A stretch of DNA of 64,000 nucleotides from Melieria omissa (Eukaryota; Arthropoda; Insecta; Diptera; Ulidiidae), in assembly GCA_963971225.1 (NCBI GenBank), contig OZ020267.1:54081590-54145589 (forward strand), read 5' to 3'. Of this stretch, positions 33,716 through 44,588 are shown one piece after another. The number at the start of each line of letters is the position of its first letter. Position 1 is the first letter of the stretch. The position numbers were made by a program, and so were the translations under genes. A model generated the notes under the pieces. It saw only the letters and a list, made by a program, of their open reading frames with translations. It was not told the DNA's origin and ran no database searches.

Positions 33716-35227
33716 CCAAAGGGAAAGAAATATTTGGTACTCAATAGCATCAATATTGAGTACTTTTCGACATTCAATATTCGAACAAGTACTCATACCG
33801 AATTCTTCTCTGTACTGACTACAAAGACACTGTGTTGTTTTGGGTACTCAGAATCGTTACATTCAAAAATCGAGTACTGATGATTCTTTTAAGAATCAAA
33901 CACTTACAACTTTAAGTAATGATTCTTCAACAAATAAGTTGCAAGGACTATGAAGCAATGTGAAATTTAAAGAAATTAATGTAACGAAGAAGCAGCCAAT
34001 GCAGCACAATTTCACTGTCCGGACAATTATTATCGACATAAAAGTCGCACTAAACGATATCGACAGATTGGCATTATTTGCGTTATGCGCACGTCGGCAG
34101 TGACGGCGGCAACGGCGGCGGCGCTGTGGCTGCCATTTATGGGCCGCACGAGGACAACGCACGCTGGCGGCAATTGCGCCGACAGTGACGTTTTGTGTGT
34201 ATGCGCTTTGCATGTTAATGCACAGCCGAACAAAAACAACAACGAAGTACACAAAAGAAGAAAAGTAAAGTAAAGAAGAGAGAAGGTAAAATAGGAGAAC
34301 AAACACCGTGGAAGCATTGGCAATAAGACTGCATGTGGGGGGGGGGGGGGGGGTGCGGAAGGCGGGACGCGCCGAGAAGTAAACAAGCAGGCGAGAAGGC
34401 AAGTTGAACAACAACAAAGCCGACCAAGGCTTCACAGCCGCACAAGGGCTTCAAGGCCAACAGCATTTCGGCTCTAAGTGTATGTGTGTGTGTAGGTGTG
34501 TTTGTGTGTGTGTGTGTGTGTGTGTAAGCGCTAACAGCAATTTATTGCATTCAAGTGGCGGCGGCAGCAACTACAGGAGCGAACCAGTGAGCCTCAGCCT
34601 GTCTCAGTGCGTTGCAAGTTTGTTGGAAATATTGTTGTTGTTGTTGTTGTATTGTGTCAATGTGTAAACAGTGCCTGCAATATTGCAAATCATTCGGTGC
34701 CTTGAACAAAAACAACAACAACACCAACAAAAGCAGCGTTCTTAAAAGTCATTTCAAGGTCTTATTACTTAACACATCCATATCAAAAACAATGACAACA
34801 ACGACAAAAACAACAACAGCAATACAGACAGCTGTCCTGGTCAGACATGGTTTCATTTTTAAACGACGCAATGCGCTCCAAGTGACACCAACAAAAGTGT
34901 CGGCGCGCGTTGTAGCGAAGTGAAAGTCGGCTGTTTGTGTGAAAACTACAATAACAACAACAGCGACACATCAATGTGATGACAGCAAAATTGCGCCTCA
35001 ATTTGTTTGCACATTGAGATGTCGAACAACAAATTTATTTTTAACATCGCAGGTAGCTGTGATGGTCGCTCAACGAAGCAGTAAGTTTGGTTGGTCGATT
35101 TTGTTTTGTTGACCGCCCAAACGTTTGAACGTTCAATTCGCATAAACGACAAGCACTTATTGACTTGTGTTGTTGTTGTTATCAAATCAAATCGATTCGC
35201 ATAAGAAAAATTGCAACAGTAACAAAT
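33716..35227. other. Non-coding stretch with CAA/GTT runs and a poly-G tract
   Basis: Contains an uninterrupted G run at about 34336-34353, a TG run at about 34483-34525 and several CAA tracts (34709-34820, 34951-34970). Frames of up to 179 codons on either strand are composition-driven. Confidence 0.45.
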
Positions 35228-35474
35228 CTGTGGTCAAAAGCACTAACCGCTTAAGTCGACTTAAGAAGAAATTGAGTTATGGATGCCACCACGTTCCTTT
35301 GACTGTGCTCTACGTTTGTGTAAAATCGGTGAGCTTCTAACTTTAAAATAAAAAAAGTTATTAATAAAAACCTATTCGCATTCCCATAGCGAACACACTA
35401 CGCGCTAAAACTTTAAAGCGAGATTACTCGAAACAGCAATTTACGACTTAGGCGGTTATTGCTTTTGACCACAG
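35228..35474. mobile_element. MITE, 247 bp, CTGTGGTCAAAAGC ends
   Basis: TIRs of about 32 bp (CTGTGGTCAAAAGCACTAAC left, CTGTGGTCAAAAGCAATAAC right complement), flanked by AAAT on both sides (35224-35227, 35475-35478). A second, partial copy begins at 56367. No coding. Superfamily not assignable by me. Confidence 0.75.
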
Positions 35475-35478
35475 AAAT

Positions 35479-36965
35479 GTTTATGACATGAAAAAAACAT
35501 GAGTGAAAAAGTTCACTGGCCAGCGTTGACCACAAATAATTTCCTTCAATTTGAGGCAGCATTTACAATAACAACAACAACAGCAATGTGCAGTTAGTCA
35601 CATTACACAAGCGGTCAAGCGGTCCCACATATCAACGCAAACACATCTCAGCACAGTTCGCCAGCAATTGCAGCCAAGTTAAAACGAATCGACGCACTCC
35701 CGAACGCAGCTGGACGGACAGTAATTAATGGCCGCCATGAATCACAGCATAAACAAAAAACAAATGACAAAAGCCACGAGACAACAGCAAATGGCTGAAA
35801 TTATAAACAGTTGCAACAACGATAACAACCAGCAATAACAACAGTGAACCCATGGACAGCAAAAAAAATGTACCAAAGTTGTTGTTGTTGTCATAGCAAA
35901 ATCACCCAGAATGTATTTTTAATTTTTCCCATCAAATATTTTAAATGCTTTAAATGTTTGTAAGTGAATTCAAAGCACTTTGGTAATCTTGTTGGGTTCC
36001 GCCGCGGAGCCAGTTTTGGGTCATTTTGGTGTGCAGCTTTTAACTAAAATTGACAGAGGGTATCAAACAGGATTTGGTCACTTTGGTATACGGCCTAAAA
36101 CTAGGGTTGCCAGAAGTTTTTTAGTCCCTTTGGTATAAAAAGGATTGTCAAAAGTACTTCTTGCGGAAGCGGTTTCAATAAATTTTGTGCTTTTTAAGCT
36201 TAATTTGGTTGCGCATTCGTTGGATATAGTCCACGAATTGCATATGAAATTCATATAGAAAAACAACCAATTGTAAGCAACCAACCAACACAATGTTCCA
36301 TCCAACAGTTAAATTTATAACCCTTTGCCAAGGCATTGAATAACAACAGAAGCTGAAAATTTTCAACTAACAACTTAAAGTTTGTCTTTTAATGTTTTCA
36401 CAGTGTAGTTGCCACCATGAGACAAACATGCCGGCATTACGTCATACGGCTTCGTAATGTTGCAACAATATTTCCGCCGCAATGAAAACAAAACCGAAAA
36501 TATGTTCAAGTTGTAATGAACCTGAGTACAGGTTTTCAAGGATGTTTTGCCTGTTGTCGTTATTGTTTTTCTTGTTTGTTGCATTGAAGTGAAAACGGAA
36601 AGTGCAAAGGCGGCTCACACGCAACAAAGAGCTGCGTTGTGGATACAAAAGATGATAAACAAATCTTCAAGTGATAAAACATAATAAAAACGATATAAAC
36701 GAACCGCAGTAAGTGCTGAATTATTAAACCGCTGCTTGTTGCTTTTCATAATGAATTCTCATACTTTTACGGGCACAATAAAAAAATACTGCGGACCCTG
36801 ATGAGTTCATAATGTGTAAAAACAAAAATTCAAACTATTATATGTGAATGTGTGTTGTTTGCAGCCATACGACTTACACTGGTGAACAAAGATTTTGCTA
36901 AATGAACTAAGGAAAATTTTTCAAACAAAGTTTTGGTGGTTATCGCATTAGTTTTATCTAGTCCA
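35479..36965. other. Non-coding stretch
   Basis: CAA tracts near 35565-35585 and 35815-35890. At 36005-36145 there are three diverged tandem units sharing TTTGGTCACTTTGGTATACG. No supported gene. Confidence 0.4.
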
Positions 36966-37411
36966 GTCTAGTCTAGTCTAGTCTAGTCTAGTCTAGTCTA
37001 GTCTAGTCTAGTCTAGTCTAGTCTAGTCTAGTCTAGTCTAGTCTAGTCTAGTCTAGTCTAGTCTAGTCTAGTCTAGTCTAGTCTAGTCTAGTCTAGTCTA
37101 GTCTAGTCTAGTCTAGTCTAGTCTAGTCTAGTCTAGTCTAGTCTAGTCTAGTCTAGTCTAGTCTAGTCTAGTCTAGTCTAGTCTAGTCTAGTCTAGTCTA
37201 GTCTAGTCTAGTCTAGTCTAGTCTAGTCTAGTCTAGTCTAGTCTAGTCTAGTCTAGTCTAGTCTAGTCTAGTCTAGTCTAGTCTAGTCTAGTCTAGTCTA
37301 GTCTAGTCTAGTCTAGTCTAGTCTAGTCTAGTCTAGTCTAGTCTAGTCTAGTCTAGTCTAGTCTAGTCTAGTCTAGTCTAGTCTAGTCTAGTCTAGTCTA
37401 GTCTAGTCTAG
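36966..37411. repeat. (GTCTA)n pentanucleotide array, ~446 bp
   Basis: About 89 uninterrupted copies of GTCTA. It follows a GTCCA variant at 36961 and ends in GTTCAAGACC. Followed about 115 bp later by a GTCTTA array. Confidence 0.98.
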
Positions 37412-37525
37412 TTCAAGACCAAGAAAAGTCCAAATTAAGTCTAAGTCGAATCTAATTCAAGATTAAGTCAAATACATTCAATGCTAAGTGAAGCCTTAGT
37501 CATGTTTAGCTAGGTCGAGTCTAAA

Positions 37526-38254
37526 TGTAGTCTAGTCTTAGTCTTAGTATTAGTCTTAGTCTTAGTCGTAGTCGTAGTCTCAGTCTTAGTCTTAGTCTTA
37601 GTCTTAGTCTTAGTCTTAGTCTTAGTCTTAGTCTTAGTCTTAGTCTTAGTCTTAGTCTTAGTCTTAGTCTTAGTCTTAGTCTTAGTCTTAGTCTTAGTCT
37701 TAGTCTTAGTCTTAGTCTTAGTCTTAGTCTTAGTCTTAGTCTCAGTCTTAGTCTCAGTCTTAGTCTTAGTCTTAGTCTTAGTCTTAGTCTTAGTCTTAGT
37801 CTTAGTCTTAGTCTTAGTCTTAGTCTTAGTCTTAGTCTTAGTCTTAGTCTTAGTCTTAGTCTTAGTCTTAGTCTTAGTCTTAGTCTTAGTCTAAGTCTAA
37901 GTCTTAGTCTTAGTCTTAGTCTTAGTCTTAGTCTTAGTCTTAGTCTTAGTCTTAGTCTTAGTCTTAGTCTTAGTCTTAGTCTTAGTCTTAGTCTTAGTCT
38001 TAGTCTTAGTCTCAGTCTTAGTCTCAGTCTTAGTCTTAGTCTTAGTCTTAGTCTTAGTCTTAGTCTTAGTCTTAGTCTTAGTCTTAGTCTTAGTCTTAGT
38101 CTTAGTCTTAGTCTTAGTCTTAGTCTTAGTCTTAGTCTTAGTCTAAGTCTTAGTCTTAGTCTTAGTCTTAGTCTTAGTCTTAGTCTTAGTCTTAGTCTTA
38201 GTCTTAGTCTTAGTCTTAGTCTTAGTCTTAGTCTTAGTCTTAGTCTTAGTCTTA
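37526..38254. repeat. (GTCTTA)n hexanucleotide array, ~730 bp
   Basis: About 120 copies of GTCTTA with scattered GTCTCA, GTCTAA and GTCGTA variants. The variant pattern CTCAGTCTTAGTCTCAGTC occurs at 37741 and again at 38011, indicating a 270-bp (45-unit) internal duplication. Confidence 0.97.
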
Positions 38255-40369
38255 GACGAAGTCTAAGTCCTAGTCTTGTCTATTCTATGTTTCATTCAAG
38301 ATTCACAAATTTTAGTCTATGTCCAACAATAGTTGATTAGTGTTTTTTATGATATGTTCTTAAATACATAAATGTGCAATTGAATATTTTTCATTAAATA
38401 TTTTCCTAACCAAATTTCTGCCTTTGCTTGTTTAGCATGTTTGTCAAGTCTTTTTGATTGCTTTTATGGTTCATGTCGAGGCTGACTGACGTGAATACAA
38501 ACACGTGCCAGCTTATAGTAAATAACATTATCAATTCAAATGGTCGCATTAGTCAGCTTTTAATTATACAAATTTTTTTAACTCAATTTTTAAAACTTAT
38601 TTTATTTGCATAAAAGAATTTAGCAAGAAGTGGATTTCATTGTTTGCATTAAATAAATAATAAATTTAATTAAAAATTGCACGACTTATCCAAATTTTTG
38701 TGGCATACGCTCACCGCAAACCTTAACCCATATTAATTATTTGCTAAATACAAGTAGATAGCAAATAAATGAAATAAATTTCCATTAAACTTTGACATGA
38801 AAACGCTTCACTCACACGGCGCAAACAATTTTCCAACTTGGCAAGAATTCGCCGCAGCCTTTGCGCAGCGGGCAAAAGTAAATTTTGCAAGTATTCGCAC
38901 CGCTACATTTAGATTTATATGATAATGACAACAAAAACCATAGCAATAACAATAACAACAACAAAAAAGTGTCACATTTAATTGATTTATTTACACGGGT
39001 CACCTCGTGCGAGTATCTCGATATCAAAATATATAAAGTGCTGGCATTTTCGCTGGTCGTTTGTTATGCGCTGTGTTTCTTATTATTGTTGTCACTGTTG
39101 TTGATACTATTTTTGTTTTGTTTGGTTTGTTTTGCTTTTTGTTGTTGCTACTTCGAATGCGATCGTGCAGTGTTTTTGGGCGAGCAACAAACGCCACTTA
39201 AGCAGGCTGTCAATCAATTTGTCAGCACAAATAAAAGAAGAGAAACAGAAGACGAGTACAGGCGGGTTGAGCGAACCCCTTGTCATGGGGCCTGTGGGTA
39301 TGGAGGGGTTAAACGGGACTTTGGCAAAAAGACGTTGACACACAACCGAAAGTCAACCCAAATGATGGTTGCTGGTGCATTGTTAGGCAAGTGTACAGCA
39401 TTGGGAATTATCCTTGCAATGCTTTCAGTTTGGTCTGATCGAGTGGCAGGTTTTCACTTGATGAGTTTTTTGAGTTGAGCTTCTTTAAATAAATAAGGAA
39501 ATTAAATGCTTCTGCGGGGAAGCACCAACAGGGAATCAATAACAAAAAGTGATGACATTTCAAATTCATGGAAAGAGGTGGCATTATTGACTTGTGGTCA
39601 CCCTATAACACACCCAAAGTAGTTAGTAGTTTTTTTTTGTAATATTTCTTACCAGTAAATATTTTTCACATATGTATCGTCGTATGCTATATATTTTTTT
39701 TTCATCTGAAAACTCTACAGTAGTATTGAAATATTGTTTACTATAAAAAAACACTACGAAATTGAAGAAAAATCACGTAATATTGTAAAACGGTGCAATT
39801 TCATGAAAACATATGAATTATGAGCAGTTTCAAGATATTTTCTATATTTCGCTATATTGTTGCCATCTACTGGTGAATGAGTGCAGCTGTTTGAAGGTCT
39901 AAAATGCAAGTATTGGTGTGTTCTATCGAACGTGCTTTATGACAGGTGCTGTATAAGTGGGGTTTTTGCATTGCAATCAGTGAAGAGTTTTATTGCTTTT
40001 TAAAAAATTGAAATTTTCAGTTGGCACAGGTGGTGCTTTCTAAGTGTTTAGGGAAAATGTGCTGGCGGTGATTTAGTTAGTGTTGCTACAAAATCGTACA
40101 GGCGTCGAACAGTTGTGGGGCAAGTCTCGTATAACACAATTCTTTAGAAAAATCTATGAACATATTTTACGTTTTCGTTTACATTTGTTTGTAAAGTTAG
40201 GTTTTTTATATAGTAAAAAAACGTCCGTCCATAAATTGCTATGATTGGATAACTTTATGATGACTCTATGCTTGGATAACTAAGAAAAGTATTACTTCCA
40301 AACAACAACTTTAAAAGATATATTATAAAAGGGTAGATTAGGTTGGGGGTTTCTTCCCCCATCTAAGGT
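38255..40369. other. Non-coding stretch
   Basis: AT-rich. A 197-codon frame (38885-39478) starts in a CAA tract and runs through a hydrophobic TTG-rich segment without recognisable domain. I do not call it a gene. Confidence 0.4.
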
Positions 40370-41470
40370 TTGCAGAAGAGCTTTAGGAGGTGAGACTCAA
40401 GCGTTCCAGGCACTTTAGGTTTGGATTTTCTCTCCACAGCCTTGAAGAACTAAGGCCGGACGAGTGCGGCAAGCTTGGGAAATTTTTGACTCAGGTCCAG
40501 TGTTGTGGGCTCGAAATTTATTATTGTAACTAATTTAATTTTATAGAAAGAAATGAAACTCAAGCGTTCCGGATAGTTTGGGTCTTAACTTTCTCTTCAT
40601 AGCTTTGAAGAACTAAGTCTTTAAGCTCTGACGAAAGTGGCAAGTTCAGTACTTGTAATTAATTTTTTTAATACTTCATAGAAGGAGGGTTTTAGAAAAC
40701 GGAGCTCGAGCCTCCCTGATACCTCGGGTCTAGATTTTCTCTACATAGCCTTGAGGAACTAAGTTCTTACAGCCCTGACGAGAGTAGCCGATCCAGTGTT
40801 TTCAGGGCCTCGAAATCTATTATTGTAATTTTTTCAATATTTCATAGAAGGAAACGAGACTCACGGGCGTTACGGGTAACTCAAGTCTAGATTTTCCTTC
40901 TACTGCTTTAACCCTTTCAGTCACAATGTCCAATATATTGGACTACAGCCCATACAATTCATACAGAACGGGTTTATTTTCATGTCGGAAAGAGTTAAAG
41001 AACTAAATCTTTACTGCCATGTCGGGAGATACAATTTAAGTGTTTTCAGGGGCTCCGATTTTTACAATTATATATTTTTGTTGAGTGCCTTAGAGGCACT
41101 TAGAGGCAAAGAGGGTCTTAAGAAACGGAGCTTCATTGTCATATGTACCTCGGGTCTATATTTTATCTCCACAGCTTTTACAGCCCTGATGAGAGAGGCG
41201 AGCATGGAGTTTTTAACTCAGATCCGCTGTTTTCAAGGGCTCAGAATTTATCATTGTAACTAATTTTTGTAAGACTTTGATCTTTTTTATATCAGGTGTG
41301 GATTTTCTTTCTACAGAAGAACCACGTCCTCTAAGTTTTGGACCCAAGTCTTGAATTTTCCAGGGTTCAGATTATATCATTGTCATTTATTTAATAGAAA
41401 GCAGGTTTTAGAAAACTAGGCGCGAGCGTTCCGAGTACTCAGGGACCAGATTTTCTTTAAAGAACTGCAA
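40370..41470. repeat. Degenerate tandem satellite, family C
   Basis: About six units of roughly 150-185 bp. Each contains AGACTCAAGCGTTCC, GGTCTAGATTTTCTCTCCAC, AGC(C/T)TTGAAGAACTAAG, GACGAGAGTGGCAAG and CTCGAAATTTATTATTGTAA, then an ATAGAAAG(GAGGG)TTTTAGAAAAC joint. One unit is split at its TTGA/TTAA position by an 83-bp insertion (40912-40994). Confidence 0.8.
40908..40998. mobile_element. 83-bp TTAA-inserted mini-element
   Basis: TTAA at 40908-40911 and 40995-40998. Ends CCCTTTCAGTCACAATG and (complement of right) CTCTTTCCGACATG. Perfect palindrome GTCCAATATATTGGAC at 40928-40943. Other satellite-C units read AGCTTTGAAGAACTAAG where this copy has GCTTTAA..insert..TTAAAGAACTAA, so the insertion is exact. 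Too short to encode anything; mobilised in trans if at all. Confidence 0.82.
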
Positions 41471-41640
41471 TAAAGAACAAAGTTTTCTTGTTTATAAGCA
41501 AAGACTCTCAGCCGTTTGAATGACAGGGTAGACAATTATACTGTAACGGTAAGACAGTCTGTCGCTGTGCAAAGCAACCCTGTCGCTACGCGCCGTGCTA
41601 TAATTCAATCTGGCAACGACGGCCGCAATAATAAGGGAAA

Positions 41641-41760
41641 CTTTTAGTCCAACCTGGCAATGATGCAAACTTTTAGTCCAACCTGGCAATGATGGAAACT
41701 TTGAGTCCAACCTGGCAATGATGGCTCGCGATCATCATGGAAACCTTTAGTCCACTCTGG
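41641..41760 (+). repeat. 29-bp direct repeats in LTR U3
   Basis: The unit CTTTTAGTCCAACCTGGCAA followed by TGATGNAAA begins at 41641, 41670 and 41699, with a degenerate fourth (CCTTTAGTCCACTCTGG) at 41743. Located just upstream of the TATA box, as enhancer or insulator repeats often are in LTRs. They are missing from the sister LTR at 51608, which has a single related unit. Confidence 0.85.
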
Positions 41761-41772
41761 AATAACCGGACA

Positions 41773-41781
41773 GGTATAAAA
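41773..41781 (+). promoter_or_regulatory. LTR TATA box
   Basis: GGTATAAAAGGC just downstream of the U3 repeats. The sister LTR has GTATAAAAAGC at 51811-51821 in the same context. This supports function as the LTR core promoter. Confidence 0.6.
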
Positions 41782-42264
41782 GGCAGCCGCGTACGGCGCA
41801 GCAGTCAGTCTGATTTTGACTAGTGAAGGTGCCACACGGAGTAATTAAGCAAATAATTAAGTGTAGACAATGAAGTGTAAATCTGTGAAATAAAGTGGTT
41901 TTTGGTTTTTATTGACTGCGTTTGGATAATTAAAGTTGTTTTATTTTCAAATTGCACAATCCAGTGATACGTATCAGCCCACTAGAACTAGTATTCGTAA
42001 CAATACATTTAAATTTATCAAGGAGCGTCGGCAACTTAGACAGCTTGAAGACAAAGAGAAGGGGGTAAATACTCGGCAGGCAGTTAAATAATAAAGATCT
42101 GTTTGGGTCGACAATCGATCGACATTTTGCATTAACGATTTGACGGTATGGTCCTTTTCGTGCGCGATACGAATTGACCACCAAAACCATGCAATTGGAC
42201 CCTCGCTAAAATGACTTGGAAATTGTAAACAAATTGTCTACTTGAGGTAAATGGCGTTAAAGAA

Positions 42265-42305
42265 TTTCAGTGTGTTTTATTTTGGCACAATCCGGCGATA
42301 CGAAC
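42265..42305 (+). repeat. Fragment resembling the LTR 3' end
   Basis: GTGTTTTATTTTGGCACAATCCGGCGATACG parallels TTGTTTTATTTTCAAATTGCACAATCCAGTGATACG near 41935-41971. A third, mostly lost LTR copy is likely. Surrounding DNA (42007-42689) has no gene. Confidence 0.4.
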
Positions 42306-42680
42306 TACATGCATATCTTTTATACTAAAACTGAAACCTCAGTAAAGTCAAGAAAAATGCGCTAGCGAGAGATTCGCCGAGACATTCTCTTTGTGTTATA
42401 CGAACTTCACCCACACAACTCGAACAGAGCAAACGTTAAAATTCTATTAAAATTTTCGAAATAAATAAAAAAGTAATAAAACTGCAATGGTTTACTGCAA
42501 AAATCAACTAGTTACTAGTTTCAAAAATGCAACTCGCAACTACTTGCAATGACTTGCAGTGATTTGACGCTAAAAATCAAACCAACTAAAAACCATAAAT
42601 ACGGTAACAAAATTTTTCCAAAGAAAAACTCCAAATGAATAGGAAACTTGACGAAGAATTGAACATATGAATGTATGAAG

Positions 42681-42692
42681 CTAACTTACTGC
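42681..42692 (-). promoter_or_regulatory. Splice donor after the polyQ exon
   Basis: The minus strand reads TGGCA|GTAAGTTAG, a near-perfect U1 site. The frame reaches a TAA immediately inside it, as expected for an intron. It splits the last codon in phase 2. Confidence 0.7.
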
Positions 42693-43025
42693 CATGAGAA
42701 GCTGCCGGTGATGCCGTCCTTCAAGCGATCGCGCAGCGAACGCTGCCGACTTGGGCCCGAGCCGCTGAGCGGTGGCAGTATGGGATTCTCGCCGCTGCCG
42801 TCGTCCGCGGAGACGGTGGAAATGTTCGAGGCAGAGCTGGAGAAGTGCGCGTTGGCCGCTCCGCCACTGCCACTGCCACTGCCACTGCCACTGCCACTGC
42901 CGCCACCAGCAACAACACCAGCACCACCAGCACTACCAGCCGCACCCGCTGCTGCTCCGGCCGGCGACGCCGCGCGCTGTTCCATGTGCTCCATTATGGG
43001 CGGCGGCTGTTGCTGGAATTGCTGT

Positions 43026-43057
<32 letters not shown>

Positions 43058-43147
43058 CTGTTGTTGCTGCTTCAGCTGCTGCTGTTGCTGCAGTTGCTGG
43101 TTGTGATGCCGCCGTATGCTGTGGCGTGGAGAATTTTCACGTGACAT
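42690..43147 (-). CDS. N-terminal coding exon of an unrecognised gene (polyQ / Gly-Ser-rich)
   Basis: The only convincing host coding sequence here. It starts at ATG 43147 in an ACAAAATG context (good fly start) and runs 152 complete codons plus two bases to a splice donor GCA|GTAAGT at 42690/42689. The basic head is MSRENSPRHSIRRHHNQQ. Glutamine runs follow at about residues 17-47 (CAG/CAA mixed), then PPPIMEHMEQ, an Ala/Gly stretch, six Gly-Ser pairs, a Ser-rich acidic segment, and a more conserved-looking end SRQRSLRDRLKDGITGSFSW. The upstream frame stays open to 43270 but is AT-rich and untranslated-looking. Codon third positions in the non-repeat part are GC-rich, unlike the surroundings. 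I do not recognise the protein. The remaining exons must lie below position 1, so an intron over 42 kb is implied if the donor is used. Confidence 0.75.
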
Positions 43148-44588
43148 TTTGTAGTCGAAAATTTTTTTGTTAATTGTTGGGTTTTGTATATTGGAATTTT
43201 GTAAATTTTTGTTTAGATTTGTTAGTAAATTTTGGGTTTTCAATATTTTGAAGTAAGCACAAACAATCAAAGCAAATCGAATTCGAAAATCAAAAAGTAT
43301 GCGCCAATTTGTTTTTACTCTTCTTTTGGTTTAATATATTTTTGGAATGGCAATTTTTTTACCGTGATTATATATATAATCCAATCAATTATGGGGGGAA
43401 AACACATTCAGGCATTCACAATGATTTTGATGTGCACATTAGATTTTTGTTCTTAATTTCATTTCATTTCCATTCCATACGCATCGATGCACATTCAAGA
43501 ATCAAAACGAGAAGAGAATCTTTGCAATGGTGTCAAGTAAAATCAGAGCAAAAGCGAGAGAGAGAGAATAGGAAAAAGTACAGAGATATTGAAAAAATAG
43601 TACAATAATTGCAAAAATTCATATGTCGTTGTTGTTTGAGGGAGTTTAGGGTTAATAGTAGCAACACTTGTGGTTATCTTAGACGCAATAATTGCGCTCA
43701 GTGTGCGTGTAATTCGGTGTAAGTGGGCGTGTTGGGTGTGAATGCATTATGGTGTTGAGAACATGTGTTGAGTATAAATATGTAAGTATGTTTTTAAGTG
43801 CAATAATACAATAATATAGAAAATTTTATAGTGAATATGAGGTAATAATATATGATAAAATATATAGAAAATATTCAAAGCAATTGAGAAAGGATGCATG
43901 TACAAATTTACAGCAGATATGAGCAATTTGAGTAAAAAGTTATGCTTGATTGTAAAAAGGCAATAAAAGAGTTTAACACTTAAAATGAGATTAATTAAAA
44001 GCATTCTTGGTTTCTTGGATTCTTGGACAAGAATAAAAAGGTTCTTTCTTTTTATTCTTGTTAAATAAACGAAGAATTTTTGGACTAAATCGCAGTATTG
44101 AAAGTCTGGTATTTGAAATTTTAGGTAACTGGCTTTTAGACGGTGAGAACTTAAAAGTAAATGTAACCAGAGCGGGTCTAGTCAGTGAATGTGTATATAA
44201 GACTTATGAGCTTAGAATGTAATGAATTTTCAGTTATTGAAAGTCTGGTGTCTGAAATTTCAACTTACTGGCTAGAAGTAAGTAAGTAAAAGTAAAGTAA
44301 AAGTAAGTGAAAAAGTAAAATTATACCATTGGAATACATTTTCTAGTTTAGTTTTGGTAGTTCAATAAAAATATTTGAACAAACTTCTAAAATTTCATTT
44401 CTGTTCATTGAACGCTCAACATGTTAGTTAGAATTTAAGTGTAAAAGTTTAGTGATTTATTATTTAAAATTAAACAAACTTAAAGTGTTGTCAGTTATAC
44501 AAAAATTGTACTTGTCATTGCCAGTTTAATGAAAAAAATATATATATAATATTTTCAGTTCTTTGAATGCTCAACTTTCTAGTTAGAA
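43148..44588 (-). other. Upstream region of the coding exon, probably 5' UTR/intron
   Basis: AT-rich, with no domain-bearing frame. The first ~120 bp above the ATG lack stops in the coding frame but are rich in AAA/ATT codons. No TATA/Inr pair could be fixed. It contains an AAGTAAGTAAAAGTAAAG run near 44278-44315. Confidence 0.4.

Larger units (their letters stand above)
41542..42002 (+). mobile_element. Solo LTR, 461 bp, with ATAC target duplication
   Basis: Starts TGTAACGGTAAGACAGTC and ends TAGTATTCGTAACA, i.e. TGT...ACA with matching TGTAACG/CGTAACA ends. Flanked by ATAC at 41538-41541 and 42003-42006. Inside are three and a half 29-bp direct repeats (41641-41760), a TATAAAA box at 41775, an AATAAA signal near 41888 and a T-rich end. 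No primer-binding site or gag/pol follows, so it is a solo LTR left by recombination. The 4-bp duplication fits Ty3/Gypsy-like elements; that assignment is inference. A second copy is at 51608. Confidence 0.85.

Noticed and set aside
36966..38254. CRISPR-like or telomeric interpretation of the short tandem arrays
   Set aside because: Units of 5-6 bp without spacers are simple-sequence DNA; GTCTTA is not the insect TTAGG telomere repeat and flies lack that repeat.
38885..39478. 197-codon plus-strand frame
   Set aside because: Starts in a CAA tract and passes through TTG-driven hydrophobic sequence; no homologous domain recognised.
41001..41263. 93-codon frame starting near 40982
   Set aside because: Lies inside satellite family C and the TTAA mini-element junction; composition-driven.
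42772..43173. Plus-strand frames rich in Cys, Ala or Leu opposite the polyQ exon
   Set aside because: Antisense shadows of the CAG/CAA and Gly-Ser repeats; no start context, no domain.
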